NCBI GenBank assembly: GCA_023213395.1
Contig: CM041465.1
Span: 188,425,741 to 188,489,740, forward strand
Origin: Cycas panzhihuaensis
Taxonomy: Eukaryota; Cycadophyta
DNA: 64,000 bases
Direction: 5' to 3'
Positions 33,231 to 45,546 of the stretch are shown piece after piece. How positions within the stretch are numbered: the first letter of the stretch is position 1; every line of letters begins with the position of its first letter. The translations under genes were made by a program, and so were the position numbers. The notes beneath the pieces are model-generated. The model was not told the origin of the DNA, ran no database searches, and worked only from the letters and a program-made list of their open reading frames with translations.

Positions 33231-33720
33231 AGAGGAAAACGATGAATAAATAAATATAGAGAGTACACCCTTATGAGTGACATGAGTTAAGTATTAGAGG
33301 ACATTTTAGGATTTAAGGCAAACAAGAAAGAGAAAAAATATAATGGCTTTATGGCATCAAGTTCAAAGAAGTAATGATTTCTTTTGCTTAACAATTTTTG
33401 CATTTGAGTGGATGCAACCTGCGGTTTATATTAAGCTTAATTTATTTACGTTTATTAACATTAACATTTCAAGGAACCATGAATATTATGTTTTTGTAAC
33501 TATGAGCATATTGTGGCCTAACATTTTGAGTTCTATAGATAAAAAAATTCTTTCTATATAAATCAAATAAAATAGATGAAAAAGATAAAAGGAAAAAAGT
33601 AGCTAACATTTATTGAACGTAACCCAAATGAATACATAAATCTACCTTCTAAACTAATACACTAATAATACAACAATATCTTATATTATATTATTAAATC
33701 AGAACTTCACATCAAAACTC
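33231..33720. other. Spacer left of the CpG-retaining island
   Basis: Nothing recognised. The plus-strand frame 33343-33561 has no family resemblance. Confidence 0.35.
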
Positions 33721-34502
33721 TCAGCTTATAAAGCATGTTTGTTAGGAATGCAACTGTTCGAAATTATGGACTGCGATTGCTTTGGATAAAGCAGACATAA
33801 TACGTGTCCTGAAAGCTGAACATCACAGTGAGATACACTTCTACGGATTCCAACAAGCTCAGCAGGAGCTCCAGTACTCAACAAATCAAATTTATTCTCA
33901 AATATCTATTCTGCCACCGAAAATTACATACCAGCATCATGATAGTTATCGCCACTTTCTGTGGAAAGCATCTGAACATTACCGATTAATTAAATAATTT
34001 ATATCTCATCAGTCTTCACATTCTCAATGACAACCAGCTGTAGAACACTCTCATCACCGTTCAGGTTGTATCCTGCTCATATAATCCTTCCTTAACGTCA
34101 CTTTGGTATCTAAAGTGCGTCATCGTACTGCATCGCCATCGTATGTTTCTCAAACGTAACTGAGGATTGGAAGGACGGGAACCACGCAGGTGGACACGTC
34201 ATTGGCGATAGTGTACCCTTGGTATTTATTTGAAGCTTCAATCCTTTGATGACGTGGACGAGATAATCTTCCCGCTTGTTTGTTGCACCTCAGGATTGGA
34301 ATATTCCGTGATCCAATGGTCCGCTGCATTGCCGTCCGTATGTAAGTTGTGCCATGCTCCACAAGCGGTTGAGAGAGTGGTAGAGGGAAACGATGTCTCA
34401 CGCTACCTGAAACTTCAAAGACTCTTGGTGAGCATTGTAATTGTTAGATTGGTCAGTTTGTGAAATAGAAGCGTATAGTCACATTCCTCAAAGGACTTCG
34501 CT
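33721..34502. other. CpG-retaining, higher-GC island; possible promoter or exons of a low-copy gene
   Basis: By hand count about 30 CpG in 780 bp, against only a few per kb in the flanks. It shows no retroelement domain, LTR end or repeat. Two ACGT-core sites lie close together, GACACGTCATTGG (34193-34205) and TGACGTGG (34250-34257), resembling ABRE/G-box elements. On the minus strand AAATAAATACC (34231-34221) could be a TATA box and GACCAATC lies upstream. A minus-strand frame is open from 33905 to a TAA at 33726, with protein-like content (NKFDLLSTGAPAELVGIRRS). Other short open frames overlap on both strands. No gene model can be closed. Confidence 0.5.
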
Positions 34503-36480
34503 TCCATGTTGATCCTAAGATATGATAGGAACCATTATTTTTCTTATCTACAAGTTTTACTTGCGACAGAGAGCTACTTCTAAAAAATTCACAAGATTTT
34601 TCTATTTTAAAAACACCTCCCAACCATTGCCATTTTTCACATGCACATGATTTAACAAATTGTATCTTTGTTTCTATTCATGGAAAGTATTGAATTTTTA
34701 AATTGGAAAGAAACAAAAAAGGAAAAAAAATTACCAAACTTTCGATTTCCTCTAGGTGGCATTTAAGTTGAGCCTATAGTCTCCATGACCTGCTCTATAC
34801 GTGATAAAAGCATGGGGAAGGCTAATAGATTGCTTTCAATTCCATGATCTTAAAAGTACTCACTTTCATATCACATCATTCCATCAAGCAACAATCAGGT
34901 GTGCCTATAATTGTAAAGGAAGACTTCCTTAGATCCTTTAATTGTACTAAACACCAAAGATTAAAAGCCTCTATGAATCATTGATGCTTTTTCATCGGAT
35001 GGTAACAAAGTTTCCATTGTAAAACTTATTTCAAGTTGTTGGTTCAATTGTTGGTAATATATAAGGTGGACCATGATGGCAAGTTGTTATTAAATATAAT
35101 GAAATCACTTGATTGTGCATTGAGAAACATATATTTTTGGTGGTGTTAGGAGCTATGTGGTGTCTTTTCAATAAGGAGAAACTCTATTTTTTATTTAGTA
35201 GTTAGAAATAGAAATTTTATAGATTCCACAATCACATCAATTCTTGTTATTACAAAACAACAAAACTAGTGTATTCAAGTCCTAGAGTCTATTAAAACTA
35301 TATGCTTAAAGCCCCCACATGTTGGTCAATAATTCAAAACCCTAGAGGGTGAGCAAAGGGGTGCACATGCATATTATCATAATAATAACAATGTGCTCAA
35401 CTATATAAAACTTTACTCAAAACATGTTACTACTTCAACACAAGAATAGTAACTATGAACATTATAAATGAAATAATGATTGAGAAGCCTTATGCTTATT
35501 TTCTCTTCAATATAATACTAATAATGTGTATGAATCTTATGAGAGTTCTAATTTAATTAAACAACACTTTTAATATAGTAGAATATTGCTCTTATGCTAC
35601 CTTTATATAAAAGGAGAACATAGAGTAATGCATTTTTAGGAGAGAACATATTAAAGGAACAAAAATCTAAGAAGACGTGCTATAAACATTTGGAACATGA
35701 AACAAATAGCAACTTATTAAGAGAAGTAAAGGAAAATGAAGAATTGTTAAAGTAAAATGGTATTCTGATAGCCTTATATTTGTGATTTTTTTGCAAAAAA
35801 AACTAAAACACATGTGGTGGGTAGCACCTAAAGAAGTTAAATGGCTAACATGATCATATGATAATAAGTTCTTTTTCTAAATAGGGATAGAACTACTCAG
35901 GGGCAAACTTGACTAAAATCAAGAAGAATATTAGCATATGGATGAGAGCGGGTCGCCTACCATAAACCAAAATATGAGGAATGGAGGACCTACTCCATTA
36001 GACAAAAAATATTACTTCAAAAATATTCATTATGGGTGCAAAGTTAGAGGGCATACAACTTTGATAGGTGCCTTCTAACCATAACAACGAGAACACATAA
36101 CACTGACCATGTGCTTTGTGGAGCAACATCTCTAAGTAAAGCCACTTTATAGTTATAAATATGTATGAACTTGAATTGGGTTATACAATCCACTCAAACG
36201 TGAAGTACATATCCAACTTGAAATCACAACTAGAGTTTGAGTTTTGTAACTAGCATTTTGAAGTTATATATATATACACGAATATGAATCTATGCATGTA
36301 TACATACACATATAAACATATGAATATGTATATAGGTATAAGTATGTATGTATATGCATATATATACATTGAGCTCAACATTTATGCCATTTCAATTCAT
36401 AAATACCCAACTACCTTTCAGGTTATCAATAACAAAACATTTCAATTGGTTTTAATTCTTTGACAATAATGTAATATATA
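34503..36480. other. AT-rich interval without recognised gene
   Basis: No domain found in either strand. 36255-36372 is a cryptic TATA/TACA/TATG simple-sequence stretch. Confidence 0.4.
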
Positions 36481-38220
36481 ACAAGGATTGGAAGAAACAT
36501 TTATAGCATGTTGATCAAGTATTACAAATCCTAAAAGACATTGAATTTTATGCCAAAAGGTCCAAATGTAGTTTTGGTAAGGAGGAGGGTGGAATACCGC
36601 GACCATATTATATTAGTTGAAGTGGTCAAGGCAGACTCAAAAATAATCAAGGCCATAGTGGAGTGACCTATACCTACATTTATGTTAAAATTTAGAGGAT
36701 TCCTCAATCTTATAAGATACTATTACATGTTTATTAGGGGTTTTGTTCATCTTACAATGCCACTAACTAGCCTATTAAGAAGACTCCTTCAAATTGAATA
36801 AGAAGGCACAATAATATTTTGAAAAATTAAAAGAATATATAACAACTACTCTAGTTCTTAAAACACCTAATTTCTCTAAACCCTTTACCATGGAATTCAG
36901 TGCATCTAGAATTACTATCAAAGTTGTACTCAAACAAGAGGGGCATCCCATTACCGTTGGAAGTCATAAATTGAATGCACATGAGTAGTTGACACCTACT
37001 TATAATAGGGAGATACTAGACATGGTCTAAGCACTTATCGAATGGAGGCAATATCTTTTAAGAAGTAAATTTTTAGTTCATACAAGTCACAATAGCCTTA
37101 AGTAATTCCCTCATTAAAAGTCCCTAAAATAGAAACAATAAAAGTAGGCTAGCAAGATTCAAGCATCTTATTTTGAAATACTATTTAAAAAGGGAGAGGA
37201 AAATACAATTGTAGATGCCCTATCTAGATGAGATGAAGAAACAACCTTGTACAACTTGGTGGTTATTAATAAATTAACTAATCATGCCTACATTATAAAA
37301 GTCTAATTGAGTTTTAAGGTAAACCAAATTATTGATATCTTTATGATGGGAATTTTCTACATCCATGAAATTCTGAAAGCGATTATAAGTGATTATGACA
37401 TGAAGTTTACAAGTAGTTTTTTGAGGGAATTATTTCATAAAGTAGGTACCACATTCACAATGAGTACGACATGTCATCTTTAGCCATATGGTCAAACAAA
37501 GATAATAAATAAATGTTTAGAAGTCTACTTATGTAGCTTCTTTATAGATAAATTGAGCCAATGGCACTAATGGTTACACCTCATAAAATGGTGGTACAAT
37601 AATACTTATTATACATCCACTCAAAGAAATGCTTTTATAGACCTTTATGGTTACGAGCCATTGCCTTTTTAGGGCTACAAATTTCCTTTTGCAAAGGTTC
37701 CCATAGTACAAGATTATTTAGTCTAATCACATAATATCATACGACTCCCCAAGAATCAATTAGAACTTATCCACCTCTAAATGAAACAATAAGTCAACCA
37801 ACACCATACAAAAGGAGAATTTGAAGTGGAAGATTAATGCTATGTAAAATTACAACCATATAAGTAAGCATCTCTTAAGGGATTTGCCAAAGGAAAGTTA
37901 TCCCCAAAATTTTATGAACCTTATCAAATATGAAGTAAGGTTGGAGGAATTGTGTACATATTAGATCTATCGAAGTAAGGGAAAATATGTGACATATTTT
38001 ATATTCTTATCTTAAATGAAAAATTGGAGAAAATATTTCTACTTAAAATAGATCTACCAATATTAGATAAAGAAGGAAAAATTAGGTTAGTACCAAAAGT
38101 AATATTAGACATATTTATGTAACCTTAGGTTAAGACAACTTACCAAATATTTGATCAAGCAAAAAAATTTCTTTTGGAAGATGATTCATGGGAAATTGAA
38201 GAATTTTAATAATAATATCT
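36481..38220 (+). pseudogene. Ty3/gypsy RT C-terminus, RNase H and integrase
   Basis: Plus strand. RT end: HVDQVLQILKDIEFYAKRSKCSFG then KFRGFLNLIRYYYMFIRGFVHL. RNase H: KTPNFSKPFTMEFSAS, GSHKLNAHE, YNREILDMV-ALIEWRQYLL and KGEENTIVDALSR near 37205. Integrase: HEILKAIISDYDMKFTSSF (family SDRDxxFxS), VGTTFTMSTTCHL-PYGQTKIINKCLEVYL, then LQPYKQASLKGFAKGKLSPKFYEPYQI and KFLLEDDSWEIEEF. The integrase core between the zinc finger and the second Asp is largely missing, and RT is truncated on the left. Confidence 0.88.
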
Positions 38221-38253
38221 TCATTTATGAATGCTTTGAGGGCAAAGCAATTT

Positions 38254-38558
38254 TAAGAGAGGGGGTATTATTATGACCCTAATCAATATTAATTACTATT
38301 TATTAAAAAGGAATGAGCAAAAGGTTATACCCATTGGTGAAAGAATATTATCACATAAATAAATTATCATAATTCTTATAATATAGATATTAGAGTATAA
38401 TTAAATCATTTTTTGGTCTTTCAGACCTAAATGCTATGGTACCTTCTTAAATAGTAGCCTTCTTGAATAAGCTAAATATCATAAAATAATAAAATATATA
38501 TTGTGATATAAATCATGTTCACAACATAGATACATACATTCGTATGTGTGTGTATAGA
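38254..38558 (+). repeat. Polypurine tract and truncated 3' LTR of the gypsy element
   Basis: AAGAGAGGGGG (38255-38265) precedes TATTATTATGACCCTAAT (38266). This resembles the LTR start TGTTATTATGACCCCAAT at 53617 with the initial TG changed to TA. It is cut at 38558 by the LTR of the next element. Confidence 0.65.
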
Positions 38559-38868
38559 TGTCAAGCACAGAGCTTGAGTGCTAAAACATATGACCAAGTA
38601 ACTAGATTGTTACTGTTGGCTATTAACTTTTATGCATGGGACATTTAGTCATGCCAATAGGATTACATGTTACTTCTCATAATAAGATTCTATGTAAAGA
38701 GGCCAACTTTTCCTATTTAAGATCCCTAAAATATGCATGGTTCATTATGTTGAAATAATATCAAGAGATCATACTATTATATAATTTTGTACCTATTTGG
38801 TTTTCATATTTATGCTTATTTCTATATCTGGTTTAATTACTTTTGCTGAAGTGAATGATATAAAATAT
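38559..38868 (+). repeat. 5' LTR of the chromodomain gypsy element
   Basis: Starts TGTCAAGCACAGAGCTTGA. The match to the 3' LTR ends at about GAAGTGAATGAT (38866). The primer site after it could not be recognised. Confidence 0.7.
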
Positions 38869-40394
38869 TATACTACTCTTTAATCTACAAATCTACTATT
38901 GTATAAATGAATACTCAAGAAGACATGTTCCAAGTTGTATTAGAGCTAAGTTGCAGATCCACCCAAAGAAGTAGATTAATAGAAGGAGCATAAAAATTAG
39001 AGAAGAAAAATTTTCCTTCGTGAAATTTTGGAAATCTTCCCCCATTCTTAATTTTTAATTTCTATATTATTGTTATTTTTTTAAAAATACTATAATTAGC
39101 TACTAGTGGATAACAAGCTCTCTCCCTCCCATATCCCCTAATTATTAAGTAGACACCCTATACTAGAGGTCTTTAAAAATCATAGGGCTCTATTATTTTT
39201 AGCCAAGTGTATATACGTATATGCATGTGCATGAAGAAAATTAGATAACATTAATTATATATGCCTTAGATAGTATATGGATACAAGATCAAGCCTCCAT
39301 GTACCTTTAAGTATATTAGAAGAACCTTACAGGTTTCCTTGCCTTACCTAGAGTAGGAAAATTGTTGGTTGCATATCTTTTAAAGTACACCAATTAGCAG
39401 TTAGCACCAAGAAATTAGTCCTCATGAATATCCTATATTGATTATCATAATTATGGGTATAGATTTTCTCTATAGTTTATACCCTAAGAGATTGGGTCAA
39501 ATAGTGGTAATAACTGTGAAGTTTATCGAGGGCCTTGTAGAACTAGGTACATCTTATTTCTTAAGTCTTAAGTACTTTTAAATATAATACAACATTACTA
39601 AGACTATTGCACATCCCATTACAAACTATTAAATCTATTCATAAATATTATAATATAGTAAGAACACCACCCATCAATACAACAATAATATAATAACAAT
39701 ACAATCCTATAATATGAATACCACAATTCAAAGACATTTTATCCAAAACTTCAGTGTAATTTTCTAAGTCCAATATCAAAACAAGTCTAACCCTCAATAT
39801 AGTGTCTACCTCTTATTTAAAAAAAAAAAAGAGAAGGCCATCACGTGGTATATAGGGTCACTTTAAGAAATACTTATCTAATTCAAATAAAACCTCTACT
39901 AGTAGACTCAAGACAGAGTATAAAGACAAAAAATTTACCCTAGTCAAATATACATCTTATTTTAATTAACGTGTCACACTGATCATTTTGGGCCAGGTCA
40001 CTCTTAACCCATTTTTTTAGCAAAAAATAGTAGGTGGGTCTCACCGACTAAAAAATCACATATAATTTGACTTACATCATCCTAATAAGCTCATTGCACT
40101 CTTTGCATTGTACTAGGTGTGATTATTACCAAAATTTCATCCCATTTAAGCATATTTATTCCTAAGAGATTAATAGGCTATAAAGACATCCATCCCCACC
40201 CTTCTACACTCTTCCTGCCTCTTGAATCTTGTTCTTACTCTCCAATCCCCTTTTGTGGCAAGCATTTCTTCTCCCTTTAACCCCTCTTTTCTCTATTCCT
40301 TTCTTCATCTTCTTTGTAGCTATTAGTATAATGACTCCCATATAAGCCAAAAGCATCCAAAAACATGAAGCATATGTCACCAATCTTGACAAAC
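38869..40394 (+). other. Leader of the chromodomain gypsy element
   Basis: No domain seen before gag. The minus-strand frame 40392-40204 shows no family resemblance. Confidence 0.4.
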
Positions 40395-41430
40395 AACATT
40401 ACATAAAATAAAGATGATTTGTCTAAAGACATTATCAATATTAGTCATAATCTCATAATAGTGGCTAACAATATCACAATAAAAATAGAAAATTTTAGTA
40501 CCAATATTGCCAAACTTAATACAACTATAACTTCATCATCAAACTCGATAGGTAGATTACCTTCACTATTGTTCTCATTAGGTGGACCATATCCACAAGT
40601 ACCTTTGCTGCATCAACAAAGGTAAAACCCATTGCATCATAAGATTAACATACCTAATTTTGAACTTAATGTCAATAAGGACTTATCTAGAACTTGAATT
40701 AGTAAGCTTGAGTCATATTTTATCATAAATATATGGCTTCTAATGAGCAATTGACTTTTGATTCTATTCACTTAGATGATAAGGCTCACCATTATTTCCA
40801 TTGGTGACAAAAAAGAACCATGTATAAACATGGGTCCCATTTTGTGAAAACTTCTTCAAATAATATAGGGATACATAAAATAAGATCCTCTTTATCCATC
40901 TCATTTAGTTAAAGTAGATAACCATAGTTGAATTATACATTAAAAAATTTTAGGCATTACATAACATAATTTCTTAATAGCTTGACCCTAGGACACTTAT
41001 GAAAGTATACGTATCTAGATTAAAGGAGTGCATTCAAATGGTTTTGAAGACACTTTACCTTCCAAGTCTATGGGATGCCGCGTCCATGGCTAAGGTAATA
41101 GAAGCCAAATTTATAATTGAATAATTGTCCAACCTTCGATATGATTCTAGTTGGTTCTAGCATCCCCAATTTATAAAGTAACAACATCCATATCTATAAG
41201 AGATTGACCAGGAGAAACCTTCGATAATACCTTCTTTTGATTTAGTTCACATCCCTCTAAAAGAAGCCAATAGAAGGATGAAAGTTGGGCTTTATATGAA
41301 ATTCATAGAGAAATGGACTCCCAATTACTGTTGAGAGTGCAAAGCAAAAAGGATGATTTGTACCATTAAGGTTGATTACAAAGATGACTATGACATTGAC
41401 CATGGGGAGCTTGACTAGGATGCTAATGAA
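40395..41430 (+). pseudogene. Gypsy gag
   Basis: Several frames must be joined by eye. Seen are an N-terminal part with LPSLLFSLGGPYP (near 40555) and EQLTFDSIHLDDKAHHYFHW (near 40747-40805). The latter corresponds to the VxxAxxxLxGxAxxWWxxW region of gypsy gag. Further on is a degraded knuckle-like NYC-ECKAKRMIC near 41325. Frame is lost repeatedly. Confidence 0.65.
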
Positions 41431-43199
41431 ATCTCACCTCAATACCCTTTCCCACCATTAGAACTTGAGGCCTCAATATTACTTATTTCTTTTGTGTCTA
41501 GCCCAAAACCTCTCTATGTCAAAGGAACACATAAATGAACATCTATTATTATCCTAATTAATAATAGTATATTAAACTTTATTAACATATCATTGGTATG
41601 ACAACTAAACCCACATATAGTTTCTGAAACTGGGTTCACTTATTCTTTGCTCAAACATCTTTCCCTCCATTCCATAAGAATGATAAAGAATGTATAGATT
41701 CAAATAGGCACATACACCATAATATTAAATTTCTATATGTTATCTATTAATGGGTTTGATTCAATCCTTAGGATCTAGTGGCTCTAAACATTAGGCACGT
41801 GCAACATAAATCATTCCACTAACAACCTTTTGTGTTATTTAAAGACAACTATGGGAAAGCTCATAAACTTCATGGGATATAGTCTCCACTAAATAAAATT
41901 ATCTCCCTTAGAAGAATACATTGGTATAAAATTAATAGTATAGGATACATAATCCATATTAATAGTATTGAACTACACATTAGAACCAATCCTAATATCC
42001 AAAATCTAATTGCCAAGTACTAGTCTATTTTGCACCCATCCTTACTAACACCCCTTCAGATCATGGATTCCATCACTTGATTAAACTAAAATTCCCTTAT
42101 GATCTAATTAGCTTAAGGCCACACCAAAACTCATATTTTTAAAAGAATAAGATTGAGAGAATAATCATTGTACTTATGGATATGGGAGTTATATAACCTA
42201 GCAATAGTCCTTACATAACTCTAATTTTTCCAGTCTAAAAATTAATGACTCATTTTGCATATGTGCAGATTATAGATAACTTAACAAATTTACAATTAAG
42301 AATAAGTTTTTGACATCTAAGATAGATGATATACATAATGAGATCCATAACACAACTATATTTTCTAAACTCAATCTATAATACAGTTACTACTAGATCA
42401 CCATCACCCAAGATTGTTATAAAATAACATTTTATACACATCATGGCTATTTTGAGTTCTAAGTCATGCCCTTCATTCCTTGTAATAGCCCAACCATGTT
42501 TCAATCCCTTATGAATAGGATATTTGTGCCATACCTATGCAAATTTATCATTATATTCTTTGATGATATACTTGCTCATAGCTCTAGGATGCTCCATCAT
42601 CTGAAGTATTTAGAAAATATCCTCTAAATCCTCATACAATAAAAACTTTATTCCAAATTATGAAAGTGTGAATTTGGAAAGACTAAGATATAATACTTGG
42701 GACACATTATCTCCACATAGGATGTTTGAGTTAACCTTGATAAAATCTCCACTATCACATCATGGCCAATGTTGAAAAACTTAATATATCTTTGTACCTT
42801 TCTCTGTCTTATAAGATTTTACAGATGATTTATCCATATTTATTCCTATATTGCTACCTCATGAACTGATTTACTTTGTAAGGACTCATTTTAATAGTCC
42901 TAGGTAACAAAGGATGTATTTAACTAAATCAAGGTCATCATGACTAGGACCCTAGTTTTAGCCATCCCAAAATTTTTGTAACCATTCTAATTGGAATGTG
43001 TTGACTTAGGATTTAGATTAGGTGTTCTCATTATTTAAAAATTTCACCCAATTACCTTTGAGAGTCATAAACTTAAGGACCATGAATATCGGTTATCCAC
43101 CTACTAAAAGGAGATGGAGGCCTTCTTACATGCAATTGATAAGTGGCACTAGTATCTCCTTGGATCAATATTCATAATTCTTATAGACCACCATAACCT
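41431..43199 (+). pseudogene. Gypsy protease, reverse transcriptase and start of RNase H
   Basis: Protease: PLYVKGTHK, then ILINNSILNFINISLV, matching ILIDSGSTHNFI with the catalytic Asp-Ser-Gly lost. FDSILRI-WL-TLGTCNIN is next, matching FDVILGxxWLxxLG. RT: NRIFVPYLCKFIIIFFDDILAHS with the active site FFDDI near 42555-42580, the KCEFGKTKI-YLGHIIS block near 42665, and the FLGLxxYYRxF region near 42790-42850. RNase H: ESHKLKDHEYRLSTY-KEMEAFLHAIDKWH-YLLGS and LIDHHNLV at 43060-43199. The copia element starts exactly after this motif. Confidence 0.88.
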
Positions 43200-43480
43200 T
43201 GTTAAAATAACTTAGTTCACACTTCATAAGGCAAAGTGGTAATGCATATTTGTAGAATTAATTTTATTATAATGTTGGTATTCTATGGTGGGTCTCACAC
43301 AAAGCCAAGTTGTGTATTGTAAATACATACTCAATGTATTGTATTATGATATTGATGTAATAATGTTCTTATGGTATTAATTCAAGTTAAGGTACCTTAA
43401 GGGTATCGTTGTGATCCTAGTATTTATTGTTAGTTTTTATTTATGCATTATTATTTTCTATCAATTTCATTTTTTCTATA
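43200..43480 (+). repeat. 5' LTR of the nested small copia element
   Basis: TGTTAAAATAACTTAGTTCAC to TTTTTCTATA, where the family end would be CA. Same length as the 3' LTR. TATA-like sequences lie near 43320-43350. Confidence 0.92.
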
Positions 43481-43929
43481 TGGTATTAGAGCTAAGATGA
43501 AGCAAAGTTTATTTACTAATTTCTGCATTGTGTTATTTTGTTAGTTTATCATTTTGTAGGTTTACTAGTTTATTAGTGTCATCTGTGGAGGTGGCTCCAT
43601 AGATCCCATTGCCCATTGTACCTATGTAACTTATATTTGTAAAATCCTAGTTATACCTAGAATATTAACTATGAGAGAGAGGAGGATATACCTAGTTCAA
43701 TCTCATTGTTGCTGTCATTCAAATCCATTTAGAACTATTTTGTAGTACCATCATTAGTTCTATTTCATGGAGATTATTTATGTCATTCAAAGTCATTTGA
43801 CCCATTTAGTATATACAAATTTATTTGAAGGTCTATTTCATATCATTTATAGACTCTATTTTAAGTCAATTACCTTATTATTATCTTGAGTATGATGTGA
43901 TTGTTGTACATCGGTTATAGTTTATTTTC

Positions 43930-45252
43930 ATTTATAAAATAGCATCTTCATTTGATTTTTTAGGTTTTCCAAACATGGTGATGTTTAATGGGGAATATTA
44001 TTTAGAGTGGTTAAGAGACATAGAACTTTATTTAATTTTAAATGACTTGTGGGATTTTATTTCTCAAGGATATATAATTATAGTGCTTATTTATCCAACT
44101 ACTTAGTTAACACTTGATTAAAAAAATAAAAAGGAGAAACTTAAACTAAAGGATAATAACACACTTTGTTGGATCTATTTTACTTTGAATGAAAATGCAA
44201 TCTCCTATGTGTAAATGTGAGATACTTTAGAATCTTTAGTTGAAGTAAGATTGAAGGGGAGTTTTAAGAGTTTTCAAGAAGTAAAATTTTAAGTATAAGA
44301 TTCTTAAGCAAATTTCTAGGAAACTATAAGTTATTAAAGTGATCAAGATACAATTAAACAATATTCTCAAGAAAATTTTCAAGAAACTATAGGTGATGAA
44401 GGTAACTAAGACATAGGTAACTAAGATTCTTGAGAAAATACACATGTTCATGTTAAGAAGGTATGTCAAGAAAACATGGTTAAAAATATTATTAATAAAA
44501 TTATTATCGAATGTGAAAAGACTATAGCTTAATGCACTGTTAAATTTGATGAGACTATTATTATTGAATATGCTCAATGCGATGAACCGATTACCATTAT
44601 TAGATGTGAATAATCTACTAATGATTATGATTAAGTAATTCAAGATGTTGAAGTTTCTTTATTCATTTCTATAGACATTCTTGTTACTTTAAAGTAGATT
44701 GTATTTAAATTTGAAGATGAATCAAATTTAAGTAAAGTTCTTATTTTGAATGTTGATTCAAAATTGAAAATACAAGTTTCAAAAGATAACTCTAACTATT
44801 TAAATAATGATAAAGATTTGCAAGTTGATGAAGATAAACTAGTTGTGATTGAGCCTAATCAAGGAGATATTCTTTATCTAAATTTTGATAAGAAGATGAT
44901 AAGATCTAAAGTGATTTAAAATGATGAATCTAAAGTAAAATAAAAGGAAATTGAAGCAAAAGTTTATGAAATAGTTAATATAAGAGAGACACTATAAGAT
45001 CTACATCAAAACTAGAATGAACTTATATAGATTCAATATGATAATCAAAATACTATATAGAAGATGAAGAACTTAGTTTTATAAAGAATAATGAAGCATA
45101 TCAAGATCAAGAAACATTACTACATTTAAGAGTTGATATAGTAAAGACAAGTTGAAGATCAAATTGAAGACTAAGTTTTAAATATCATTTTCAAGATATT
45201 TCCAAAGATCAAGTATTGTAAATTCAAAGTGATATATATGTTCTCAAATGCA
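43930..45252 (+). pseudogene. Gag start, unknown acidic repeat-bearing region and RNase H tail
   Basis: A plus-strand frame can be followed with stops that are all single C-to-T steps from Gln codons. It begins FPNMVMFNGEYYLEWLRDIELYL near 43975 and NDLWDFISQGY (gag of the copia type). It then enters an acidic, Gln/Glu/Asp-rich region with a roughly 62-bp repeat (NFQETIxDxxxQD near 44311-44430). A long part without known family follows (for example LVVIEPNQGDILYLNFDKK near 44840-44900). It ends with IQYDNQNTI-KMKNLVL-RIMKHIKIKKHYYI, the RNase H CDNxSAIxLxxNPVxHxRTKHIxIxxHFI motif. The minus-strand frame 44643-44236 is its shadow. Confidence 0.7.
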
Positions 45253-45265
45253 TATTATGGGGGAG

Positions 45266-45546
45266 TGTTAGAATATCTTGGTTCACGTTTCATAAGGCAA
45301 AGTGGTAATAGATATTTTTAAAATTAATTTTATTATGATATTGGTATTTTGTAGTGGGTCCCACATATAACCAAGTTATATATTATAAATATACACTCAA
45401 TGTATCATATTATGATATTAATGTAATGATGTTTTTTATGGTGTAAATTCAAGTTAAGGTACCTTAAGAATACCATTATAATCCTGGTGTTTGTTGTTGA
45501 TTTTCATTTATACATTATTATTTTTTATTAATTTTATTTTTCTATA
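45266..45546 (+). repeat. 3' LTR of the nested small copia element
   Basis: TGTTAGAATATCTTGGTTCACG after the polypurine tract, to TTTTTCTATA. Matches 43200-43480 over its full length with scattered, mostly transition differences. Confidence 0.92.

Larger units (their letters stand above)
43200..45546 (+). mobile_element. Small non-autonomous copia element nested in gypsy RNase H
   Basis: LTRs of 281 bp each (43200-43480 and 45266-45546), tRNA-Met primer site TGGTATTAGAGC directly after the 5' LTR (43481-43492), and polypurine tract ATTATGGGGGAG (45253-45265). The gypsy RNase H frame stops at LIDHHNLV and resumes at 45547 with LQILLDQLTLL-EQVKWLDYLYAFDF. This proves insertion. Flanks AACCT and AGACT fit a target duplication with two changes. 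Only gag start, an unknown middle part and RNase H end lie inside, so it needed enzymes from relatives. Confidence 0.92.

Noticed and set aside
33782-33997. 71-codon plus-strand frame in the CpG-retaining island
   Set aside because: Not listed as a gene: a competing minus-strand frame overlaps it, and neither shows a known domain. It is treated only as part of the island.
44236-44643. 135-codon minus-strand frame, hydrophobic, with internal repeats, looking like a membrane protein
   Set aside because: It is the antisense of the acidic Gln/Glu-rich repeat region of the nested copia element, whose plus-strand frame links gag to RNase H.
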